Origin: Torymus aiolomorphi
Lineage: Eukaryota > Arthropoda > Insecta > Hymenoptera > Torymidae
Reading direction: 5' to 3'
DNA length: 64,000 nt
NCBI GenBank assembly: GCA_036365515.1
Contig: CM070876.1
Coordinates: forward strand, 40,426,195-40,490,194
Positions within the stretch are counted from its first letter, which is position 1. The number at the start of each line of letters is the position of its first letter. The translations under genes and the position numbers were made by a program. The notes under the pieces were generated by a model. That model saw only the letters and a list, made by a program, of their open reading frames with translations, ran no database searches and had not been told where the DNA came from. This document shows positions 1 to 11,800 of this stretch, piece after piece.

Positions 1-2351
1 ACTACAACTAAAATTGAATGTTTTTAAATCTTAATACTTTTTTAAATATTTATTTTAACATTAAAACAAATATCCTATGTACGTTTTTAAAAAATGAAGT
101 GATTTGTTTAGAGTATCTTACATGCATTCTAATATTAAATATCATGTAACATTTCTGGCTAGGCAAAAGTAATCAAGAAAGTTTTTCACAAATTTAAAGT
201 AAAAAATCAATGAAACATTTCGGCATTTATTGTAGTGGTAGGTATATAAACTCACACAATAATCAATTTAATGGCACTATATTTTATATTAGGACATTCT
301 ATTTGACAGCTTACATATTAATGCATACATTATATATTATATATAATGCATTTACATTTGCATTTGTATATAATATACTATACACATCAGCATTTTAATG
401 AAACAGTCGATTATTATTTACGCGTCGTTTCGATAACAGTTATCCTCATTTTTCTATCGCGGCTCTCTCGCATAAATTTACCTCATAATTTGTCTCTTAT
501 AATTATCGAATTCAGCATTGCCGTTCTTCTCTTTCAACTAGTCATCATGTATATTATATAGTTTTTTTTTCTTAACATCTCAATAAGATTCGCACGGGCG
601 CCGGCGATTAAACCGCTGGCACAAAAAAGGCGATCACAACTACATATCCTCGACCGCTAGTAACACTTTACAAAACTATATACACTAAAGCCCTTTATAT
701 TCTATAACGGTATAATATCTAGCTAGTAACATTTTTCATTTATTTCTCTGATTTGTTTATTTCGCGCTATCGATCCCTTTCGCTCCTATGTCTTGTATTT
801 CTTGTCTCTCGCACGTTTTCTGTCTTTCAAACGCTCCCCCCCCCTCCTCTCTCGCGCTTTCGTTCGTAATGCAGTTTCAGCTACGATCACTCGTTTGAAT
901 CATGCACACTTACATTTAATTCTTATATTGATAATAATCATAATAATAGTCATAATAATATCATCGTTGAAGAAATAACATTAACGCAGCTCCAAAATAA
1001 AATGGTGCACAATGCACTTGGCCACTAGCGCACTTATGTTGTGTAATATAAAGACATCACCTGATTTTGAATTTTTCGCGTATTATGATATTTTTTTGTC
1101 TAGTTTTCTTCCTGTTTTTTGTTCTTTACTCCGTTAATTTGATATTTTTTTAGTCATCGATCTACCGCGCTATGCAACTAATTAACGTCCATAGTTTGTT
1201 ACCGTACTTTGAGAAGTTTTTTAGTCTTAATAACACTCCACGTTTTTCTAAAACTTTTTCATTTTTTCTTCTTAAATAACTTTTTTCATTGTTACAACAA
1301 CCTTTTTTATTTTACTTAACACGTCGTTCGGTTACAAGTTTATAATAATAATAATCATTATAATCTCATCTTTATAATCCAACATTTATCATCTGCGTTC
1401 TCGCCTTTACTACGCACGATTCTTCTCTGCTCAAACATAATTTTACGTATTTTTTCAATTTCCAGATTCCACGGCTGTTGCCTTACCGCTGTTTATTATG
1501 TTATCACCCATTGAGAAGAGTTTAAAAGGCGAGAGACTCGATCATTGTCTCGTTACGTTAAATCTTTAATTATTTCCTTGTAATTATAGTATTTTCGCTC
1601 TTAAAACACTCAGTAATAATTCAGCACCTATGCTAGACTTGTGGGGCAGCGCTCGGGCGACGTTAAAGCGCGGAAAGGCCGGCAAACGATTTCCTTTTTT
1701 ATATATTATATTTATATGTATACACGAACGTCTATGGCACTTACTTGAGAATGGCTCTTTGAACAAAGTAATATATATTTATGTCCTAACATTTGCCTTT
1801 CTTTTATTGTACAATACTTATGCAAGCTGCTTTACTTATCTTTTCTGACGGATAATTGGATTTTTCTTATCCAGTGGATTTGCTCAACACATGAAGTTCT
1901 GCCGTTTTTGAATTACTTTTCAACCTTATCCTGTACACTAATTGATGATGCTTAATAAACTTGATTTTTAAAGGCTTACCAACAAGAATTTCATTTCTAT
2001 ATGTCTTCTCTTTTTTACAGGCGGCATTCTAAATTTGCTAGCTATGTATTCTGCTTTTTTTCTCATATGTATATACTCATATCTTTGCACCTTTTAAATA
2101 TGACTAAATAGTTTTTATTGTGAATAGGATAAAAAGTTTGAAAAGTGATTCAAATGATTTGACGAATGTACTATGAGAAAACGGCTCATTTAATTCAACA
2201 GTTTTCAACAATGCATTTCGCTGGAGGTGCTTGAACATTTGTATATAGTCATGCGTATAAATTTTCGCTAATATTGGTCGTAACGGAATAACAAATTATC
2301 AACCATTTTGAACTAAGGAGCGCTTAACCGGAGTTACAGTTAAAGTAAACA
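1..2351. other. AT-rich non-coding stretch
   Basis: No exon, RNA gene or clear mobile-element end seen. The part from 580 to 1000 is less AT-rich (with a GGCGCCGGCG patch at about 599-607) and contains CAT/ATA runs; it might be untranslated sequence of a neighbouring gene, but nothing proves it. Confidence 0.4.
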
Positions 2352-3183
2352 GGGGGTTGCTCTTCAATGATATACGATAAAATGTTTATCGCCGCGTAAT
2401 ACAGGTATGTTTTTAGGACGAATAGTACAATTTAGGACAAAATTTTGATTTGATTTGACATATACTGTGGTAAAACGATTATGTCGCATCACAACGCATA
2501 TCGCTATAAGGGCAATTTTATATTACGCCATAGCGATAAGTTTTGTTTGTTTGTACACTTTGTATATATCGAAACGTTATGCAATAAAAAATTCTTCGCT
2601 GTGGGGCAATACACAATTACCCTTAGCGATATGCGTTGCGATGCAACATAATCGTTTTACCACAGTATATTCTCTAAAGTTGAATTAGTGAAAATTGCTC
2701 CACCCATTAAATTAGTAGAAAAAAATAGTAATTTATTAGTGAATATTCGCATTTCATTAGTAGTCTTTAAAAAACTACTAATTAAATAGTGAATATTTAG
2801 TAATAAATTAGTAGTTTCTTCTACTAATTTAATGGGAGGAGCAATTTTCACTAATTCAACTTTAGAGAGTATACTGTGGTGAAACTATTATGTTGCATGG
2901 CAATGCATATCGCTAAGGGTAATTTTGTATTGCCCCATAGCGAAGAATTTTTTATTGCGCAACGTTTCCACATACAAAGTGTACAAACAAACAAAATTTA
3001 TCGCTATGGCGTAATATAAAACTACCCTTAGCGTAATGCGTTGCGATGCAACATAATCGTTTTACCACAGTATACGTCACATCAAATCAAAATTTTGTCC
3101 TAAATTGTACTATTCGTCCTAAAAACATACCTGTATTACGCGATGATAAACATTTTATCGTATATCATTGAAGAGCAACCTCC
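2352..3183. mobile_element. Large nested foldback (palindromic) element, 832 bp
   Basis: The two halves are inverted copies of each other from about 2352 to 3183 with the axis near 2769. Each arm contains a smaller element that is itself palindromic (2461-2669 and 2870-3074, both starting TATACTGTGG and ending CCACAGTATA). The centre (2679-2860) is a third palindrome beginning TTGAATTAGTG and ending CACTAATTCAA. No coding capacity. It looks like MITE/foldback insertions stacked inside one another. Confidence 0.85.
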
Positions 3184-5646
3184 CGGGTAATACCGACAAA
3201 AAAAAAATCAACGTAAAATATCGTCAGGCAACTTTCGGGCGCTTTTCCACCGCGACCGCTCGCGGCGAGTCACAATAATATTTTTTATTTTTACACATTT
3301 TTTCTGGTAACAAGCAATTGGCTTATGAATCTTTTATATCTGTCTTACAATTCTACGAGCCTAACTACAAAGAGTGAGACGAGTAACTTTCTCCTCTGCG
3401 AATTAGTCAAAGATCAGAGAGAAAGGGTGTCGGGACGCGCGATTTACATTTTTTTCGAAGATGCGAGAAACGATAGTCGACGACAACTTTAAATTTTTGC
3501 AGTTTACATGATTTTTATTACAACCTTTTTGCAATTACATTTGTTTTTTTCCAAGTTTGACGTTAAATTGCAGAGAACGAGGGGTGCACACTCAAGGTGA
3601 TCGGTTCGAGCGGGCGGACAATTAATGCATTACGTTATTCTCTCCTTCTTTTTCACGTTTTTTTCTTTTCTGTGATTTATTACTTCAGGTACGTTTTCAG
3701 TCTTCCGATTAAGCTATGCGAAAATCATTAGTTTGCACACATCGAAAATGTCGTAATTAATTATTAGCCGACACCAACGTTGATTTTTTTAGTTTTTTTA
3801 TCATATCTAAAGATCAGAATCAACTTATAGATTGTTCTTTAATAATCATCCCATTATTGAATTATGACTAGACTGATGAAGTAAAATTGTTTATAAAACT
3901 TACTATCAAATTGGCGAGTAACTTTGTAATGGTTGTATTAACAAAAATGAATATTTATTCAAAACCAAACTTAGAAGAATACTTTAACGAAAAATTATAA
4001 ATTGTGCATAACGTTATTAAAAATTACATTTTTCATTCTTATTGATAAAAATATATAATTTATTTAAATTATTATAAAAAATCTGAATTTACTTTGTACA
4101 TTTCATAATATCGGATTTGTACGTTGTAGAAGTTGTGCTTATCGGATATCACGGAAACCTTATATTGATTAAACTACTTTAAATGAAATTTATGTTTATT
4201 AATAAAAGGCACCTTTGAGTATGCATACTTAAATTTGTGTAGACTTAATAGTTAATGACATAATTTTCGAAGTGCTAGAAGAAATGATAATTTGATCAAA
4301 CAGCTATAACATTAATATATACTATAATCATACATATTTCATTAAAACTAAAAATATACTCAAGTAAAAAAATAGAAAAATATAAACAAATGTAACGCAA
4401 CATATAGTCTTTTTTCTTCAACACAAACACCTATTTGTTTAATTGTATAAATTGATTGAGTATAATATTCATAAACAACATTTATAAAGCTGATAAATTA
4501 AATTACTTTATATCCATAATAAATGTGGACAACATTTACAAAACTATTATTCGCCTGACATCTAAAGATACATCTGAGAGTTGAATTCATAGACAACTTG
4601 ATTAAAGTAGATGAAAGATGATTATTCGATTAATTTAAAATACTAATTATATGACTCTTTTTCTAATGTCACAAGTATTATATTAGGTATCTTATATCCA
4701 AACCGGAAATCTAAATTAAAAATAGTGATATCATTTATACTATCTATAGTCTTTACGTACACCAGAACATTAATCAGTTATTTTGTTGATAAAGTTTTAG
4801 ATTGATTTATTTAAACTTGATTTTTAAGATGATTTAATCTTAGTACAGCATGCATATTGGAAAGTTATTAATGTAAATAAAAACATATAGAATTGCCTTT
4901 GATCAAAAAGTCATATGTTTACTAGATACTACCTATTAAAATAATTATTTTTTAAATCTTTTATTTGTTTGTTTCAAATAATAAATATTTGAATAAATAT
5001 CATCAACACGGAGAAGATATCTACTCAGAATCTACTTTGAAAAGGTACTAACGTGCCATTTGTTTCGGAATCATAACATTTCACGGAAGATTTTTTTTAT
5101 TCAAATTTAAGTTACCTAATACAAATAAGAAATGTTTCATAATATTTTGAAATATATTTTTTCATGAAGAATGCACAACTGCATATTTTGTGAATTTTTT
5201 ACAGTCTGATCATAATTCTCAGGTTTATTCTGTGTTAGTACCTTCTTCAATCAAACTAACAATATCAATGGAAGGGGTTGATACTTTATAGTAAAACAAA
5301 GAAATTGTAAATAAAAACAATGAAAATGACACACATGTACTGTAAATTAAGTAATCTGAAAAATGAAATTTTAATCAATCAACCCATCAAATAAGAGTTG
5401 TGAATTGAGCCTTGAAAGAGGCCAAAATTGACAGGCTTCGGTAAGTATAAACACTGTTTACCAATAAATAGCCGGATTCCGCCCCTCGAAGTGCCTATCA
5501 TTCACAACATAGTTTTGGCGATGTACACTGGATCTATTTCTTGAAAAAAGTAAACTTTTACAATTATACGAAAGAGTATATTGTAAACTTGCGTGTGCCC
5601 CCTCGGTACTCTTAAGTGTGCATTTATATAATATCGTTCGGTACAA

Positions 5647-5649
<3 letters not shown>
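3184..5649. other. AT-rich non-coding stretch
   Basis: Nothing supported except a moderately GC-rich patch at 3220-3275 (GCGACCGCTCGCGGCGAG) and another near 3420-3480. No exons recognised. Confidence 0.4.
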
Positions 5650-5712
<63 letters not shown>

Positions 5713-5727
5713 ACCCATCCACCCACC

Positions 5728-5790
<63 letters not shown>

Positions 5791-5815
5791 GTGTGTGTGT
5801 GTGTGTGTGTGTGTA
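5650..5815. repeat. Compound microsatellite (AC)n-(CCCA)n-(AC)n-(GT)n
   Basis: About 30 AC units, then an ACCC/ATCC-type tetranucleotide block at 5710-5737, more AC units, a short ATATAT, then about 13 GT units. The AC part and the terminal GT part are complementary, so the end of the tract can fold back. Confidence 0.95.
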
Positions 5816-8130
5816 TAATAAGTTCATTTCTTTCTAATCACACGGGTCAGTAAAATGATAAGCACGTACGATAGCATCGAGCATTATCGCTCGATCCACT
5901 TTCATAATTTACTTTTACATACACTGTAATCACGGCATTAAAAATTTCGGCACGACTTTACTTCCTTTTCTCTCCATTCTTTTTTGATTGATTTTCCAAC
6001 ACGGGTGTGTCATTCTTCTTCGAAAATCTCTCTTCTTTTGGAATGACTCCAGAAAGAACAAGAGTATGCCAGCGCACAAATCGAATAACACTTTTTCTTC
6101 GCATCAAAACGTACCATTTGCTGACGGCGGATTTACGAACTTATAACTGCTTATATATTTTGTTACTTTTTTTTATATTTTTTAATGAATAAGAACGACA
6201 CTAAACTTAAATTGGGCTTTAATGAAGATACCGCTATTACAAATTACTTTTTTCTCCAAATACCTGAAATCGAACGTCTCAAAAAGCTTTTTGTACCTTA
6301 ATTCAGGTAGCCGAGTCAATACCATTTTTAGTTAAGGAATAAACAGGTTATTTTGCTAGTCTTTCTATCATACAGTTAACAAAGAGGTATTCATAGATTA
6401 TGCGGATGTCTATAGTCAAATACGCCTTTTTTCGTTGAGACTCATTTGGGATGAACGTCTGTTGAATTCGTCACAATAAAAATATGCAGTCGCTTTATAG
6501 AAAATCCTATTATATCACATTGTCCAATGTAAGCTGTTTTATTTTTTTAAATATTTTATGATTTCTCGCTATATTTCAATGTGGACTTTTGCCTAGCAAA
6601 AGTCCGAACAAATCAATGCCAAAATCTAGTAAATGCGAGTATTTATCATTTCTTTATTTTTTGCTCAAAGAATATTTTATCGAGCAACGCATTTCATAAA
6701 CTCGAACAGCTCGACGAGTAAAATTCGTATACAAGCTTTAAAGCCTATAATGCTACTAAAGGACACTGCCTTATATATTTTCTTTTTCATTTTTTTTCTT
6801 CTAAAATTTGAAAATTCTAAATAACAGCCTCTGTTGAGGCACGAAGTTACGTCACGCACTTCGTCATCGTATTGTAATCTTGAATATCGTCTGATTTCAA
6901 TTAAGTGAATACACGAAAAAACACGCACGCACACGTTTCGTCCGCACATTTACGAACTATAAGTACTATATCCACCAATATCGGATTGAAAACCCGTCGC
7001 ACGGCGTCGTTGGCTTGGGAGATGCCGACGATGGATTTTCCTGTCTTTGTTTCCACCGCTTTTGTAAGCAATGTACGGAATAGATTATGTCTACAGTATA
7101 CATCAAATTTATATTTATTCTTTCTTAATATAGGGTTTAATTAGACACAAAAAACATCAATATCGAACTAGAGAGCGCACTGAACTTATTCAGTGCATCT
7201 AACAACATATATCTATATTTCCGAGCCGAAATATCTTCGGATATCTTCATAATAGTTATTCATATCTCTATTATTAAATTTTTGTGACAGGTTAAATTTG
7301 TTATATTCTTTTAAAATCGGTGCGAAAACATTGAGAAGCTTCTAATACAATAACATTCATATTCAAACATTAGTTTATGTAATGAAAAATCATTTTAAAA
7401 AATTATCAAAAAATTAGCTCATTTTAATTTTGATCTTCTTTAAAGAAGTTTTAATACAACTCATAGATATCTAAAATATGAAATGGTATAATGTATTGGA
7501 TAGCGATCCAAGAGATTGGTCAGAGGGCTCAGTTTTGACAGGATCCCTTGAAACGTATCCTGGCATACCATATACCATATTAAAGAATCAGAATGAACTA
7601 CAAGTAGAATATTTCGGCTATTCCAACATTATACTTTATATGTTTTATAATAAGTATTCCTCTATTTTGTTGTAACACTCTACAGCAAGACTGCATATGG
7701 CACTTTAATAATTAATATAATTTATTATTTGTCATAAATACAACAACAACTTTTATAGACAACAAGACTTTTTTTTAATATCATTTTCACTGAAAGACGA
7801 ATTATAGAGATTCTCTACGAAAGTGCTGTGGTGCGGTTTTAATTTCAAAAAACTCTCTTTTGTGCACAAAAAATCCCGTGAGTTACGTCTATAGCATAAT
7901 ATGCATCTGCTAAACCGAATTTTTTTTCTTCAAATTTTCAATGCTCTTATAATGTTTTTCATTATCAGATTTCATCGTTCTGCTGAATGAAAGCGACAAG
8001 AAAAATTATAATCTTTTAGGCCATTCCGTCATTTCATTTGTCGATTATTTATTAGTTATGGTGTTCATTCGGTTCCGTTCCTTCTGTGTCATGTCAAATT
8101 TGAAGGCGAACTTACGATTCAATGTAATCT
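5816..8130. other. AT-rich non-coding stretch downstream of RGS7
   Basis: No supported exon or repeat. A 65-codon plus-strand frame at 7478-7675 has unbiased composition but matches nothing I recognise and lacks clear splice or promoter context. Confidence 0.35.
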
Positions 8131-8136
8131 TATTTA
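8131..8136 (-). terminator. Candidate poly(A) signal for RGS7
   Basis: AATAAA on the minus strand about 400 nt after the stop codon, within a run that reads AATAATAAATAAG. The interval 8137-8534 would then be the 3' UTR. Other AATAAA hexamers exist farther left, so the true end is not settled. Confidence 0.35.
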
Positions 8137-8534
8137 TTATTTTAGCTTAAATTCTGTTCTTAACGTTTAGGCGACTACAGCCAGCTCTATATATTGTGAC
8201 GAATTGAACATTCTTCGCTACAAGTAAAATTCTTTCTTTTGATTTGACTCGACTTGGCCTTCTCTTAGATAGACAATTATTACTGCGGTATATTTTGTAC
8301 GCGAGAGATGATTGAGTCGTTCGATTTCCGAGAGACGGGGAAAAGCGAGAATCTGTAATTTGCAAAGTTCTTTCTTAAGTGTAAAATGTGTGAGATAAGC
8401 ACTTACAAATAACCTAACGTCGCATAGGTTTTTACATAGGGCGCGTCCACTCTACAATTTTCCCTGGAAAGAAAAGAGGCATTACTGGAGAGAATAACGG
8501 CGAGTAAAGTGAGCTAGCGAAAGGAGTAATGGAC

Positions 8535-8889
8535 TTACTCATCTTCCCATGGACAAACTTCGTTAACATTATTGTCTCGCTGCTCCTGGGAGGCTGCTGA
8601 CTCGGCTGCTGCCCCCGCGGCCGGTTGCTCGGGTCTGTCCTGCTGGGTGTCCAGCTCCCTAGCAGGGTCCTCCGCCGGGGTGTGCGGGCGCCGCGGCCCC
8701 GTCGCGTCCTCCTCCTCGACCTCGGGCAGGCTCTGGGCCTGGGTGAGGGGCTCGCTCATGAGCGCGCAGTCGCTGCTCGTGTCCGGCGTCTCCGTCGCCG
8801 GCTCCTCATCCGGGCCGGCCGGCTCCGAGTCCTCCGGCAGGTCGCCGACGATGGCGCTTATGCTGATCAGCGGGGCCTTGGCGCTCGAC
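8535..8889 (-). CDS. RGS7: RGS7 coding exon 14 (end of tail, terminal VCPW motif)
   Basis: The acceptor TTTTCCCAG follows an intron of only 59 bp. Acidic, Pro/Glu/Ala-rich sequence ends in NVNEVCPWEDE and a TAA at 8537-8535. A perfect donor GTAAGT (8538-8533) overlaps this stop codon, so an alternative form could splice on instead of terminating. The terminal form is preferred because no convincing downstream exon was found. Confidence 0.78.
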
Positions 8890-11800
8890 CTGGGAAAAGA
8901 CCCGCGAGGTGAGCTCGAGCGCGGCAAGGCGGGTGCGACTGGGCTTACCTGGTTGGCGGCTGCTGCTCGACCTCTTCAGGCACCGTGATGACCGAGCGCG
9001 TGGGCGTGAGCTCGGCGGCGCTAGACGTCTGATGGTGGAGCTGCCCCACGTAGGAGAGGTCGAAGGAGTGCTGGGGCGAGGGGAAGTTGCAGGTAGAGAC
9101 GCTGGCGCGCGTCGTCTCGGCCAGCTTGACGCGGCAGGGCTGGGCCGAGCCCATCGAGAGGTTGCGCTGGATCGGGCCGGCGGGCTGCTGCTGCAGCTGG
9201 TGGTGGTGGTGGTGGAGGTGCGGGTGGTGCTGGCCGCCGGCGCGCTCGGCGATGCCGCTCGTCTTGCGCAACCGCTCCGAGACCTCGGCGATGGCCACGC
9301 TCACATCCGAGGAGGAGGAGCAGGAGTCGAGCTGCGAGGAGTTCTTGCGCGAGGAGCGCAGCTTCTCCTGCTTCTCGAGCGCCGGTTGTCGTTCCTGCGA
9401 AGACTGCCGCTCCTGCGAGGGCTGCGCCTGCAACGCCGGCTCGCCGAGGGTCGGGCCGCCCGACTCAGCCGACGGCGTCCGCCCGGATGAGGCGGCCGCG
9501 GGCGCCGCGTCCCACGGGCACACATCGTCCATAGGGCGAGCTGCTGCTTCCGACGCGCCAGCATCCCTGACAACAAGAACTTCATTATACCATTGAGTCT
9601 GGACAGCTCCGCTCGGGGGATCCGGCGCTGAGGGGCTTCGCGTTTGCTCTCGTGGCTTCGGGGCGGACACAAGCGGACAAGAGAGGAGGGCCTCCTGCGC
9701 CGAGGAGGCACGTCGAGATAGAACCCACGCATGCACCGCTAGCGCGACGGCTCCCGACATTTATAATTATAGTGTACTTCGCACTGTCTATGATTTATTT
9801 CGGATGGCCCCCTTTTGCCACGCTTCTTCCAACAGTCCTTTCGTCCGAGGTGCACGCCCAAGGGCCGCAAGCAGAGATATTTCCTACTGGACGGGGGAGA
9901 GTTAAGAGCTTTAGTTTACCAAGAAACCATAACCACATTGTTAACGTACAGAGAGATTTTTCAATGTAAGAAAGAGCTAGCAGGAGAGTTAACGGGAGGC
10001 GTTCGTGACCAGAGTAGACGATCAACGGCGAGTGATTGTGGATATTCACGTGCAATTATAATAATGGTTCAAGGACAGCAATAACATTATTTCTATAAAT
10101 TTACCTATTCATTTAATTTTAATATTCTGTTCCTTAGTTTTTCTGATCGGTAACTATTAAAAGTCATTTTAAAAGTGCAGAAAACTACTCTTGATAGTGG
10201 CTTGTTTATTACTTTTAATATTATTTCATATAAGAAATTTCAATTTTTTTATTAGTCTTGCAACATGCACCGATATGTTACCGTAATTTATTTCAAATAT
10301 CGATAATTCAAATATTTAAAAAAATTTCTTATTGCAATAATAAATATCACCCCGAGAAAAAACTTGAAACAAAACGAGCATTATACACAAAATTAGTACA
10401 ATAATTTATTTAAATGTAATTTTTATTAGAAATGAGACAATACAATACAGGATGCTATATATGGGAAAATCTTTGAACTTTCAATTTTCAAATACAAGAA
10501 AAATATTAGATAAAAACTTCACATTTCATTAAGCTTCCCAGTAAATTATTATAGTTTTCATGGTGAAGCCTTGCGAAGCAAAGATATTATATATTTACGA
10601 ATTTAATAAAATAACGTATGTTTTTTCGTAAAATGCGTAGGCTTTTCAAACAATGAAATGTCCAAGAGATTTCCCCATATACACGGATATATAAACAGTT
10701 CGATAGCGTACAATGAGAACAAGAAAGTTTTTGAAGAGGGGCATTCATTGCTCGGAGCAGAGAGAAAAAAGAAGGGGGTAAGGTGCTTTCCTTGGAGCAA
10801 AAAAATTAAGAGTGGCAGTCGGAGTGAACAATAACGGCACACATAGACGGAATTCAATACAAGACCTGAGAGAGAAAGAGAAAGACACAACGGAAATTTG
10901 GATAAAAATATATGAGTTAATGTACATTTATCCAACACTGACGGCAATATGAAAGCTCTGTGCAATCCTGTGGGGACTTACTGAATGTTAGGTGGGCTAG
11001 GCCGTGAAGGAATCTTAAAGTGCAGATCTCCCCTGAAAATAGCGAATTCATAAGAAAGGCACATCTCTAGCGTATCGCACAGTAATTTTCTTTTCTGCGC
11101 TGAGATTGGACAGGGAATTAATGCAACCTGGTCACACATCCAACGCTAGTTAATGCCTAGCTTTTCGCAGGTAGAGCAACAGACGAATCGACGCGTATTG
11201 TCTTGTGTATAGTGTCGTTCTTTTGTTCTGTATTTATTGCGTTGCTACATTACTACGTATGTCAAATGAAAATTGGTTTACGTGAAACGAATTTTCATTA
11301 GCGTAAGCATTAAAAATCTTTTTTTTTCGTGTGAATTGTGTGTAAAGATTTGTTTAAATGAGCGAGGAGAGGGTAAAGAGTGCCGTACCTGTACGGGATG
11401 TCAGTGAGATTGGACTGACTGTGAGAGTGTGGCACCCGAGGCGTCGTGGAGGTATCCCGGATACCGCAGAGGGCCAACTCGTGTGCCGAGCCAGATAAGC
11501 TTCGATCGCTACCTCTACGCCTGCCACCCCCGACGGCACTACTGCCCATCGTTGCATGCTGTTGTTGTTGCGAAAGAGTCCCCGTTGCTGACGTGGCACT
11601 CGAGGAAACCTTTTTCTTTCCAGGCCCACCGAAAGGGAAGAATCTTTTTCGCCATTCACAAAAAATGTTCGTTAGTCTTTGAATAATAGTAATTAGCGTT
11701 GTAAGAGCCGTGCCACTTTAATGTTTTAGAGCTAATGTATAAAACGTTTTTAAGACATATTTATTTTCGTCACAGCAACAAAATGGATAATGTAGATTAC

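Noticed and set aside
5458..5837. Open frames encoding poly(Cys-Val) or poly(Thr-His)
   Set aside because: Translations of the AC/GT microsatellite; the same applies at 27.9-28.2, 44.5-44.8 and 54.8-55.2 kb.
8572..9596. Plus-strand frames of 95-193 codons opposite RGS7 exons 13-14
   Set aside because: Antisense shadows of GC-rich coding exons; the minus strand has splice signals and a continuous frame with the RGS core.
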